A DNA stretch of 64,000 bases from Motacilla alba alba (Eukaryota; Chordata; Aves; Passeriformes; Motacillidae): contig NC_052019.1 in the NCBI RefSeq assembly GCF_015832195.1, positions 41,419,016 to 41,483,015 of the forward strand, given 5' to 3'. The number at the start of each line of letters is the position of its first letter. Within the stretch, counting starts at the first letter, position 1. Under the pieces are notes generated by a model that worked only from the letters and a program-made list of their open reading frames with translations, did not search any database and was not told the DNA's origin. A program made the translations under genes and the position numbers. Below, in pieces: positions 23,568 to 35,595 of the stretch.

Positions 23568-25891
23568 ACAAGGAGGTCTGTGGTGCTATTAAATGTAGAG
23601 CAAGAAGTTTCCTCTTTCCATATCATGCTTTAAATATTCAGTTGAGATAGCAAATTTTCTATCACACATATGATTTCTTTCTAAGCAATTTTCACCCATT
23701 TAAGAGGACCTGGTTCTCCATAACAAGTATATCTATCCATGGCAGTGATATTACCCACTCTAATATAACAACATGCTATGAAATTAAAAGATGCTGTCAC
23801 CCGACAAAAACAAAAAGTGGCTCTAAGAAAACCTATGTTTCACACTATGAAGACACAAAGCATCTCCTCTTTTTTCAGGGATCATAATAAATTGTAAAAA
23901 AAAAAAAAAGGGAATCCATTTCAGGAAGGAAATTAAAAAAGAAAACAAAACTGACAAAGGTACTAAAGGAAGTTTAATGAGGTCCATTTCCTTCCATATA
24001 GATATGTTACCCTGGATATATAAAGATCTATATATTGCTATTACAAAAAGTGAAGGATCACATCATTACAGGAGGCTGAATTTCCAGAAACAGATTGTAG
24101 ACTAATCCTGGATCCAACAGGTAACAGATTTCTTTATCAAGCTGTTATTATAGAGAATAACACCGGGGGAAAAAAGACTGGGGAAAAAAAAGCCTATTAA
24201 AAGAAGATTTCTAGCCATCAAAAAATCAGGTTTTGGAACAGGCTTCCACTCAGAGTATTGAGGGGGAATTTGGTGGGGGGAATGGAAGTGAACATGTCTC
24301 ATTTTAATTGAAAACTGCTGTGAAAGAGTGCAATTGTTGTCTGAAACTTGTGGTCTCCAGCAGCTCTTGCAGCACTTCTATGTAGCCAAATATTGAAAAT
24401 GGATGCCTGAAATTTTCTAATTTTCTCTGAATCACTCACTGACTAAGGCAGCATTTAATAACAGAAACAGAATACTTTTCTCATTTTGTAGTTGCCCTGT
24501 ACCTGAAAAAACCTGACTGCTATTGCAATACTAATTTAATCTGTTTATGCATCATTACCCTCTTCTTCTAATAGAATTCAAACAGGCTCACCTGATGAAA
24601 TAGAAGTGGTAAGACTGGACATTTTAATTTTTAAAAGGTGTGGCTTGTAATCAAACCAGTAAAAGGTTAGGCAGAGAATGGTATGAGGATAACAAGGAAA
24701 TACATATTAGAGTGTTCTGTTGATGTCTTTTTGTTCATAGGCACTAATATTTATTTTGTAGCACACTTTTTCTTTCTACAGGAGTGTTTTTTTTGTCTTT
24801 TTGTAAAATGAGTTGCTTCAAAAAGGAAGGTCTTTCAGAAATGTAGGTGCAAAGATTAGATTTTTATCAAGAAAATTACTCACTGGCTGTTTCCCACATT
24901 TGAAGCTATTTAGCACTATATGGAAGGTGCCTAAATGAAAACAAGCATTATGTTTCCTCTTTCTTTTACTGCTACTGTTCTTCAGGCATACAGAGGAAAA
25001 AACTGCTGAAGTAAGAAAATAATACTTTGGTTTACAAATTTATTACAGCTATGAGAAAAAATGTTCCTTATTAATAGAAGATAAAAGAGACCATTGTGAT
25101 AACTAGGAAGGGTAAAAAGTATTTCTAATAAAAGACATATAGGGAAAAAAATCACCTGAAAAAACCCAGTTAACAATAACAGTTTCTTCCCTTTTTTTCA
25201 TATAGATACATTCAATGCAAAACAAAACTGTTTTCATTTTTCTTTAGATTTAGCCTAAAGAAAGATTGAAACTAAATCTAGACTGCATCTCAAAAGACAA
25301 TCAATGATGATGATAAATCCATTTAACTCACAAGAGGTCTTTTTCATCAGACAAAGATAACTTAATTTCAGAGCCTACAGTATGTCTAGTTAGGAAATAA
25401 AATATTTCCATGCACAGAAGGATGATATCTCACAGCAAATGCAATACTTCAATATGTTCTGTCCATATAAATGCACCCATAGATCAAACTCTTTTAACCA
25501 GAAGTATCTGTTGCAGCTGTGTGTGAGGGCATAGAGCAGATATACATGAATTAATAAACATAATATCCTTCAGCTTTCTCTCAAAAATTTCACTCCATTT
25601 CTGACCACATTTGCAAACAGAACATTTCCAAACCCACTGTCATTGCCAGGCAGTTCTCTCTTTGCCATAACACTTACCCCACTTGGATTCAACCCCAGAT
25701 AACTAAGAAGGGACTGTGTTTTTTTAAGGGAAGTAGTGGAAGTCCAATTTAAGAGAAGACTATAGGTCAACTAAGTAAAACCAGGCTCTGATTCTGAAGA
25801 CCTGAACCAGACTTGAACTATATTCCTCACTAATTTATATAAAACTAAATAGATCAAATATAGATGCTTCAAAGTGTTTGGGTAGAAGCAC
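23568..25891. other. Unique AT-rich non-coding DNA
   Basis: Nothing recognisable is seen apart from a short A run near 23895-23908. Confidence 0.6.
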
Positions 25892-25913
25892 TTTTTTTTT
25901 TTTTTTTTTTTTT
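25892..25913. repeat. Poly-T run, 22 bases
   Basis: An uninterrupted run of 22 T. It could be the reversed A-tail of an unrecognised insertion, but the flanking sequence is not recognised as one. Confidence 0.95.
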
Positions 25914-26016
25914 GTCAGTCTCAGATAACCTGTAGTTAAATTTTGTACTTTGAGTGGTAAATGGATGAAATTAATCAGGCTAACTCACCACTATCCACTT
26001 TTCTTCCATAAAATAC

Positions 26017-26160
26017 CCAAAACCTACCATAATACCAACACCCCACTCAAAAAACAAAACCAAATAAGATGCAAACAACAACCACAAAAAAACTCCAAAC
26101 AAAACCAAAATACCAAAAAGAACCAAAACCAAACATCAATCCCTTCTAAACAAACAAAGA
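26017..26160. repeat. A/C-rich low-complexity tract
   Basis: About 145 bp rich in AAAAC, CCAAA and ACAAC blocks, similar in texture to the tracts at 15117 and 33260. No tandem unit is resolved. Confidence 0.7.
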
Positions 26161-26974
26161 TAAGGGTGAATGTTCTTAATCAAGTAGATGTATGAAATTT
26201 ATCTTTCTGGTGTTGACTAATGAGTAAAGAAAACTAGAGAACCCAAGTATTACAACAGGCTTACATGGGAACATGGCTGTACAGACATTTAAAGAATGCC
26301 TGCAAATAACTGTTCTTATTAACTTCTGGAGGAGGAACCTTCATTACTGAGATCACAATCTTTTCTATCCTTTGAATTGATGGAGTCATTCCCAATAGTC
26401 TTCCATGGAAAAATCACTAAGATAAAATCTGCCTTATTAATACCATCGCTTCCCAATGACATACCATCTATAGAAGTGGAACAAAGTCATAAGCAATCCT
26501 AGAAGGATCTCGCAAACTCATTACATCTACTTTTGTATGTGTTTGGACCTGTGTATTCTTCAGCCCCGCCATTAACATACTCTCAGTCCGTTCCTTTGCT
26601 GTTTTCCCCTGGTGGTGTATGCGTGAGATGCAGAGTGAAAAGCCCTAAAGCAAAACCAAGAATTCCGATCAAGCTAAGGCAGCACCCCTGAATTCCAGGC
26701 CATACAGACACTAATGCATCTTCAGTAAATAGGGCACGTCATCATTTGCAATGCCTCAGTGGCATCCCCAGCCCAGAGCCCTGTCTCACTTGACATCAAG
26801 TACATCACCAGGAGCATGGCTAGCCAACCAGACCATTCTCAACAAAACTATGTTGAAAAAGATCAGATAGTTGTCCATGAAAGTGTATGTTTCAGAAGAA
26901 TAAAGTTTTGGCAGCTCCAGCATAAATTAATAGATTTACTACCTGTACGACATAGATAAACTCAGAAAATAGAA

Positions 26975-26992
26975 CCCAGCTGAAAAGCTGGG
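26975..26992 (+). other. Hairpin with a GAAA tetraloop
   Basis: CCCAGCT (26975-26981) pairs exactly with AGCTGGG (26986-26992) around GAAA. As RNA this is a 7-bp, GC-rich stem closed by a GNRA-type tetraloop. The + strand sense gives GAAA; the other strand would give a TTTC loop. A further GCTGGG follows at 26997-27002. No RNA gene is recognised around it. Confidence 0.5.
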
Positions 26993-27342
26993 CTTTGCTG
27001 GGTACGGAACTCACGTGAATAACAACTGGCCACACCTCCTGTGTTATTACATAGAACTGAATGGAGTATGTATTTAAACACAATAAAATACCAACACCAT
27101 TAAATGGATTAGTGGGAAGAGGTAATTGAAGTGTTGTATTACCACTTCCATAAACACTGATTTATTTCTGTTGATCTAAAAGCCTATAGTTAAAGTGAAG
27201 GTAGCTAGTTTAGATGTGCACAGGACAACACAAGTATATGCAACAGTACAGCTGTTAAGATTCCATGAAAGTCAATAAGGCCTCTATCAATAATTGTCCA
27301 TGAAGTAGCATTGAGCAGAAAAGTAAATGCATTGTTTTCTCC

Positions 27343-27358
27343 TTTTTTTTTTTTTTTT
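27343..27358. repeat. Poly-T run, 16 bases
   Basis: An uninterrupted run of 16 T. No adjacent element is recognised. Confidence 0.9.
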
Positions 27359-30300
27359 AATGCAGCCATGCCATGGAAAAAACAGTGAGACTACCTGGGC
27401 TGAAAATGCTTCTTTTGTTTCTTATACATCACAAAAACTATTTCGCAATAGAAATTAGGTTAGCAACTTGGTTTTAAAGGAAATAAAGAAATAAAGGAAC
27501 TTGCCACTTTACTTTTTTTTCTTTGATGCATACCTGATAGTATATGAGTACAAAAGAAAAAAAAAGTTATCCACATTGAGATATACTTCCTTCTGAGCAA
27601 ACAAAATATGAAAGGAAAGGGGAAAAAAACCCAAACAAAAAGCCAAAACACTCTGCTAATGCTCTCTTATTTAAAGTTCCTCCTATGAGATATTATCTTG
27701 TTAATAATAAAACAACGACTAGGAGAATAAAACCTTCTAACATAAATTCTTCTCATGAAATCTGTGTTTTCTCATTAGTCTGTTTCACACTTTCGGGAGA
27801 CTTAAAATGCCATTTGAAAAAATGCATCCTTTGCAGTAGTAAGATTTTTTTAGATCTGAACCTTATGCTTCAAACACATTCTACTTTATATTGCTTTTTA
27901 GTTTAAGAATATATGCTGATGATGTGGTTTGGTGGGATTAAAATATTATTAAATAGGGTACTTGCTTCAGATAAAAATTTTAATCATTATTACTAGGCAC
28001 AAATATAAATAGTTGTTGCTTTTGTTCTTCAGAAATTCCAGGATTAAATATTCTTAACTGATTTTAGGGAGAGCTATTCCAGCTACCAGTATCATAGTAC
28101 AGATGTACATTTTCATGTTCTGGAATTCTTGGTATTCTGTAAATTTCCATGAGTAAAATCACTGGAAAAACTTCCAGGCTGAGAAGACTCCTTGCAATCC
28201 CCTAAAATAAAATGTATATTTATCAATTGATTTTCAAATCAACACAAACATCTCACTGTGATCAGTTATTGCATCCCCTCACCCCGCTCCAGTCCTCTTC
28301 ACTTTAAAATATTTTTAGGGTAAAAGATCAAAATGAAAAGCCACTGTATGAATGAAGAACTCACTCAGGAAAGTAAAAATGTAACCCTGGTGTGCAAGCT
28401 ATCAAAATAATTATGATGTGCTTTGACAAACACCTTTTTCTCAGTCTGCTTATTCTTTCTGATCACCAGAAAAATTAAAATAAATTGTTTGTGACATTCC
28501 AGTAGTACAAATGTTATGGGAAAGCTAAGAAGGGTAATATACTTTAAATCAGTGAAATAAAGTGTAAGTACGTGTTTATACTTCTACTAAACAGACTTTG
28601 TTCCTCTCTATCCTCTTTCAGTCACTTATCCAGGATTTGGATTTATTATTCTAAATTATAGTGTTTTCTTTTCTTATGCCATTTTTTTTTCCTAATTGAA
28701 GGATGAGCAGCAATATTCTGCAAAGGGTTCTCTTGATCTCTTATTCTAAAAGAACTGATTTTGGCACCATGGCAAGAATGGTAAGAGTTCTTCCAAAGAC
28801 AGCTGTGTTTTCCAAGATATGAATCATAGAGAGAAGGAACAAAAACTATTTTTGCTTCATGAAGCCAAGTTCAGAATCAACATCTCATGCCTTTTCCCCA
28901 TAAATCCCCCTCTCCTAGAAAGGCAATGAAATATCAGGTACTTGCCTTTAACTGACAAGACTATGGAAACTACTTTATTCTTATCCAAGCTGCCTCCATT
29001 CTGTGACAAGGTTATTGCCAATTTACATTTTGGGCAAACTGCATAACACTATTCACTCTCAAAAATGTGAATTTGGGAGCAAACCTAACAATTTCCAATT
29101 GAAATTCTCTAGATCTGACCTGAAGGCAAGAATCAGCAAGACAAGCCCTCTCTAACCCCAGTAAAATCTCTCATTGCTCATAACAAGACAGTGCCCAATT
29201 TTAATACTGATACTCTGAAAATTATAACAGCAAAAGCCTTTATAGCACACAGCAGCAATCTGGTTCTACTCTAATTGAGGTCAATAGGGACTTTCTTAAA
29301 CTGGAGGGGATTATGTCCCAATAGTCAGATTTGACTCAGTGTTGTCTTCAGAAACCCTGGAGTTTGAAAAGCAAAAACTTTGAAGCTGAGCTTTTTCAGC
29401 CTTTTCTGCTTGAAAATCTCCTTTCTATACAGAAATTATAAAGCACTAGAATTGTTACAGCCCTAAAGCCTGCCTGTGAACTTCAGGGGCTAAGAATCCA
29501 TGGCCTGCCAAACTATTAATAAGTTCAATATAACTAATTCCATTATTTAACTTTCAATGAGTTAATTTGCATGGCAAGAGAGGCATTTGCAAGGCAGCTT
29601 TTATTGTGTTACATACTGTTATATATTAGTATACGGAAATATTGCTTCTTGTATTTTGCTATTTTGTGACACAGGAATGAAAAGCAGCAGCCAGTGGTTC
29701 TGGTTTCAGCCAAAAGACTAAGAGAAAATGCACTATCTTTGAAGACATTTGCTATAATGATGACTGATGAAATACATGCAGCAATGAAAGAAATATAATA
29801 ACAAATTCAGGACCAAAATGGAATCACTGCGACACTACTTACTAAATTAAATACAGCTGAAAAGGTGTATTGTTCTTCCCTATGAGAATCTGCAAATTTT
29901 CAAATACTAAAAAAATGCATTAGAGAAAAATATTATAACTAAAAATAAATGTTAGTCTCCAAATGTTTCAGATAACAAAATAAAATTGTTAGGAAATAGT
30001 CCCATAGTCCCTTACAAAAATATTCTTCAACCTTTTTGTTCTTGTTAAAGCACTGCAAAATAAATGAACTTATGGAATCTCTGCAGCATGTCATGGGAAA
30101 CAATCTAAATTGAAAACTGGGTCTTTAGGGACAAGCATGTGGGACATATGGCACTTGAACTAATTCACGTGAGAGATTTGGTGGTATATCTAAGTCTCTT
30201 TTTGACTGGTGAGGATGAGAGGAGGAAAGGAAAGAAGCACCAGAGAAAAATTCTGTATCTCTTTTCTCCTAAGTTAAAAAAATTTCAAATGAGATAGTAA

Positions 30301-31459
30301 TTTTAAAAAACTACTTCGTTCATGAAGAGACAAAATTTCTATTGCAAAAATTCTAGTACAGTAATGCCCTAGCTGTTTCTGAATACATTTGAAGCTGCTT
30401 TCTATTTACTACTTGGAATTTACTTCGTTAAAGTAAATTGTTATATTAAACTGTAATTTAACAATACATTAAAATCACATATGGTAAGCAGTTGGTTTTA
30501 TAGACATGGCAGATGCACGAAGATAGACAAGAAAGAGGCAAATATGAAAAAATAATTTCATTCATAAAGAACAGAGTATTTTAAGGTTATTTTCTAGTCA
30601 AAGTGATAACCAGCTCTCCTAAAACAAGCATAATTTTACCTCTGGCAACAAGGGACAGTTGAGATAGATCTTTAACCCACAGCCATGCAATCAGGTAATC
30701 AGGCCAAAAGTATTTTCAATGTCTTACAGACACTACAGGAATAAAATTAATTTAAAACAAAGAAACAAACAAAAAAGCTTGAGTTTTATTCTTCTCTGAA
30801 AGAAGTCAAGTACTGTTTCCAGGCTCACATATGCCAAGTTCTCAAGACACACATGAAGAGATCCAGGTGCACAGACCAAAAAAGTAGAAATTCTTTTTCC
30901 ACTATGCCATCAAGAACTAGTTCTCACACAGCAGACAACTAAAAGTTGCCCAGAAGTAATTTCAGCAGTGTTCCTTTATCTGCATTTTGAAGCATGTTAG
31001 GATTTCTGTATTCAGTTTGAATATCTGGATGATTTAAAAACTATGATTAACAACAAGTCATTGATACCTAATGACTTAGAATTTTTCCCCCTGTTTAAGA
31101 CCACTGTATTAACAGAACGCTGACAGCGGCAGTAGTCTTCAAAAGAACATCTCAATCCAAACAGAACTAGGAGATCTCCCATCTGATGTAAAGCCAAATT
31201 CTGTGTTAAGCTTTCAAGTTCTTGTGTGACAAATAAAATCTGGTAAACCAAATATGTGAGGATCTGCTAAAAAGACACCAAAAGAAAAAAAAACTGAAAA
31301 AAAAGCAGGCCTCTATGCAATACATTGACATATTACCAAGTTATGTTGCTCACCAAATTGATGTGAACAAATTGGTAGAGACAGATAGGCTGAAACTGAG
31401 TTTCCTTCAGGTTTAGAAATTCAGTAAATTCTTCAATATTGGTGTTGAACTAAGGGTAC

Positions 31460-31795
31460 TGATTCCCTGGGCTTCCTTCCCTCAGAGCAGGGAGCAGGAT
31501 GGGCAGCCCAGCTTCCCACTGTGCACCTCAGCTGTTTGACAAGAGCTGCCAGTGGGATGAGGAGGACAGCTTTTTTCTTTTTTTGCCCCTTTTAATTCCA
31601 GCCTTTCTTCACCTCCTTGCCACAACTGCCAGCAAAAGGTGACAAATTACAGAACTGAGTCACTTGCCTAGCTAGAAGCCACCCTAGACCACCCACAGCG
31701 CTGCTTGAGCCGATGCAGCAGCTGTCCATGTCAGAAGGCTGGGTCACACCTAGGATGAGGAAGGAGCAGGTGCCAGCAGGCAAACTCATGGAAAC
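31460..31795. other. Unclassified GC-richer segment
   Basis: About 335 bp clearly richer in G+C than its flanks on both sides. It contains GC-rich blocks near 31490-31550 and 31670-31790 interrupted by a T-rich stretch (about 31570-31585). No LTR termini, TATA/poly-A pair, CR1 sequence or coding frame is recognised. It could be an old transposon remnant, a regulatory element or a non-coding exon. Confidence 0.35.
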
Positions 31796-33259
31796 AATGT
31801 AATGTGAGGGACAACTGCAAAGAACTACACTTTGTTATACTTAACTAAATCAGTGTCCAACTGACATTTCATGGACCAGATTTTTGATTTGATTTTAATG
31901 GGACTCCTCCCTTCTATTACTTTTTTTTCATTGCCATATGCACACTTGAAGACCTGCAGCTATAACAAGGTAAGTAGAAAATCACACCGAAGTCCAGAGC
32001 ATCACTGAAACATCTCAGAATTTCAAGGTCTTCCACATGTGTATAAGGACTAGATTCCCCACCCTCCATATATGTATATCCATACATTCCCCCATACATT
32101 CTGTATCCAGACATTTGTCAAACCTTACCAGCATCTCCTGAAGGGACAAATCTTCTATCCATGCTCTGCCATTACCTAGCATACAAAGTTAAAATCAGAA
32201 TGCGCTGGAAAATGAGGTAGTAACCAATCTCTAATAACGCGGCCAACAAGCACAAGCCTTAAATTCAAAACTACTTCAGGCTACCATCTAGCAGAACTAC
32301 ATCAAGAGCTCTGAACTGTTTATTTTGGTGATAATGTTAATAAAAAATATTACCAACTTTTTTTAAGCCCTTTCAAACTCATTAGAGGAAGATCTTAACA
32401 GTTTTAATTATGAAGTCCAGTTGAACAAACTAAGTGAGAAAATGTTTCTAGACAAGACCCAAAGTGCAGCAGTATACTCCAAACCACTGATGCTCCCTGT
32501 TCTTTGAGAATGTAGGGTGGAACACACCAGTTTCTTAGCTCGAGACATAAAATTCTAGATCTCCTGTACTGCTTGTTTAGCACCAAATTCACAGTATATG
32601 AGGTCCCGAAAACACAGTTTTCAGGATACCTTAATATTACTTTGTAGCTAGATGCTTTATCTTAAGATTATCAGCTTCTCCAGTTATTGCTAATACATGA
32701 GCAACAATACTCCCTGGTGTTTTGGGAAATAAATTTGTTCTGAGTGTACTAGATTGGCTGTGCCTATAGACACAAAGGCATTTTCCTTGTGATTCTTATT
32801 GGAACTTAGGTTTCAGGCACTGACTCTTTTTTTTTGCCTATACTCAGCTAAAAAAAAAATTCAAATCAAAAGCCACACCTAAGATAACCCACAGCCACTC
32901 ACTACAACCTGACTTCAACAAAGATGTATTCTGTGAGACACTACTGATATCCAGAAATTCATACACTAATGACTATGGATATTTTGGAGAAATAAAATAT
33001 TAGCAAAAAAAAAAAAATCTAGAGAACAGAGCCAAAGTCATATCCTATTAAAAATATATATGAAAACTGAAAGCAGATTAGTTGACCTAAACAGCTTTCA
33101 AACTTCTTGACTTATTTCTACACACAGATAAAAGAATGCTGAGCATCCATGACAAAGGCGTCCATGCATAACTGAATAATTTATGGTACTGAGAATTACA
33201 CTAATGTAATTAAAAAAATGTGACTTTTATATAAAATAAGCAATTAGATTGCTCCTGAT

Positions 33260-33359
33260 AAAAATAAAAGCAAAGCAAAACACCTCCACAACCCACTCGC
33301 TGAAAAAAAACCCAAACAAAAAACCCCCACCCAAATCACTCAATAAAACAATTCAAACC
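33260..33359. repeat. A/C-rich low-complexity tract
   Basis: About 100 bp of AAAC, CCCAAA and CCCCCACCC blocks. It is composed like the tracts at 15117-15335 and 26017-26160. Confidence 0.65.
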
Positions 33360-33912
33360 TATATTAATAAAAATCTGTATGCCTAGTAATAATATAGTAA
33401 AAATCTTCATTTAAGGGTAAGCAGTAATTGAATTCTGGGGTAATGAAGAAAAGAAAAGGCCACTCACATGTAAATAAGGAAGCTATTAACAACTTAATAA
33501 TTTTTTACTTGATACACTTTAGTAAAATTTGTGATAAAAGTTTCATCGTTTGCATCATTCATTTTACAGATTCAGAAGTTTGTTCAGTTAATACTGTGTA
33601 AATGTTGCCCTACAGTGAGTCATCAAAATTTTTCTCATAAGCTGGCATATTCCTTAGAGAAAAATTAAAACAGATTAAAAATACTGATCCAATTAAAATA
33701 CATACAAAGTCTTAAGCATTACTCCAAAGGAAGGTTAATCTCCTAAGTATAAATTCAGAACTAAATCCAGCAAATACTTGAGCAATGAGGTCATTAAATT
33801 ACTAGAAACAGCTGTTCAAATGCTTTAGGTAAAGTGAGACAGTACCACTCTGAAATTATGCAATCCCAAAATATTTTACTGGGTGAACAACACTACACTT
33901 CAAGCTGATTGG

Positions 33913-33931
33913 AAAAAAAAAAAAAAAAAAA
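33913..33931. repeat. Poly-A run, 19 bases
   Basis: An uninterrupted run of 19 A with no recognised element upstream. Confidence 0.9.
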
Positions 33932-34592
33932 GAAAGGAAAATAAAATTTAAATACAATATTAAACACAGAATACCTTGACTGCTACAGGTTGTTACAACA
34001 CATTTGCAAAGATTTAAAAAATCTTCAAAACATTACAAACTAATCAAAACCCAAATGCAAATAGCAAAAGGAAAGCAAATCACTAAATAGCACACAAAGA
34101 GAGCCTCTCTTAGAAGACTATTTCAGGTGAACTTTGTGATGACATTAATTCTGGCTTTTGAAGAGAATGCATGCAAATTTTACATTCAAGCTGTTGGAAG
34201 ATAGATTCTTCCACTAGCAAGAAGTGTTCACACACAATGAAAAAGGTAGTAGAATGCTATTCCCATCAATATTCAAGTATTTAACTAAAGTTCATGTCAC
34301 AATACTACAATTAATTAGATCAGAAAATGAATAAAAGCAGCCCAATTTTCTTTGCCATGCAACACAGTGTCCACTGGTCTTCAAGTGACAAGAGCTTGCA
34401 ATAATGGAGTTAATTTCCTTTAAGCATTCTCTTTTTGAATATGATTCAAAATACACATTATCATCAGAGGTATGGTTTTCTGTACATATTGAGTGGTACA
34501 GAAAGGCATAAGAGAGAAATTCCTTCTCTTATAACATAGGCATATGAGTATATAGGCATGTGAATACAAAACCAATTTCTACAATAAGATTA

Positions 34593-34624
34593 CCAAAAGG
34601 ATAATGATCCAAAAGGATAATGAT
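34593..34624. repeat. Perfect 16-bp tandem duplication
   Basis: CCAAAAGGATAATGAT occurs at 34593-34608 and again immediately at 34609-34624 with no mismatch, suggesting a recent local duplication. Confidence 0.85.
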
Positions 34625-34635
34625 GTTATAACTGT

Positions 34636-34674
34636 TGTCCTTAAACTGTTAAGGACAGTTTAATTTTAAGGACA
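34636..34674. repeat. 9-bp inverted repeat with a third copy
   Basis: TGTCCTTAA (34636-34644) and TTAAGGACA (34649-34657) form perfect arms around ACTG. A third copy of TTAAGGACA follows at 34666-34674. The function is unknown. Confidence 0.65.
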
Positions 34675-35581
34675 CAGTATTTTACTGTTAAAGTTAACAA
34701 AAAGTACTGGAATACATTTTATGATGTATCTGATTTTAGAAACTGTGATCACCATTGATTATAACTAAAGTCAGTGAGGTCTGAGATTATACAAAACAAG
34801 AACACAACAATTAATTCCTGCAAATGCATTTGCATGTACTCAATAAGTCCCTATTGATTAAAGAACAGTAAAACTGTTTGCAAGGAAGGGTGTCTATGAA
34901 CATTACAGGCTTAGATAATCTGGCTAAGGCACTGTAATTCTAAAACAATCTCACTTCATTCATATATAATGTCCACCTCCATATAAAGTACATATTTTAT
35001 AAAAGACAGCTTAATACTTATAGATCAGTAATGCTAAGAAATCAAACATGACCAATAGCATGGAAATCCCTGTACTGATTGTTCTGTCTGAACATGTTTG
35101 TCAAGTCTCAACAGAAATATTTTGCTTTTCTAAAAAGTAACTATAGAAATATACAAGTCATTTCAGGTCACGACCCATGACATTTTGCAATTAGTTCCAA
35201 CTAATTAACAGAAATGCTAAAGAAACTAGATTAGCTGTTTCATCCTCTTGTAAATAGCATGCAAGAAAATGCTAACTTTTCAATCTATATTTTCATGAAA
35301 ACACTAAAGACTGACATGAAATCATGAAGCTATTGGGTAAAACCTGAATATAGCATCACCCTTTTTTATTCTGCAGGTTTAAAAAATAGTCAAATATCTA
35401 ACTACAAAACTGTAGTTGATGTTTTTCTGCATAAAGTAGAAATCAAGGGATCATTCTATTCTCCCTAAGACAACAACCCATGTATTGATACTGTGTAGAA
35501 AATGTCACAATTTTCTGTTCATGTCAGCTTAGAAAAACACTTAACATGAAAAAAAACACTAACCCCACTCTACCTCACCCT

Positions 35582-35595
35582 ACACACACACACAC
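35582..35595. repeat. (AC)7 microsatellite
   Basis: A short dinucleotide run of seven AC units. Confidence 0.85.

Larger units (their letters stand above)
25914..31459. other. Unique AT-rich non-coding DNA
   Basis: No gene or recognisable transposon is seen. This stretch includes the A/C-rich tract at 26017-26160, a GAAA-loop hairpin at 26975-26992, a 16-base T run at 27343-27358 and a short A/C-rich patch at 27623-27650. An imperfect AT-rich stem (ATTGTTA/TAACAAT) lies at 30437-30465. Confidence 0.55.

Noticed and set aside
31966..31975. Consensus splice donor CAAG/GTAAGT
   Set aside because: About one such match is expected by chance in this much sequence, and no convincing exon precedes it.
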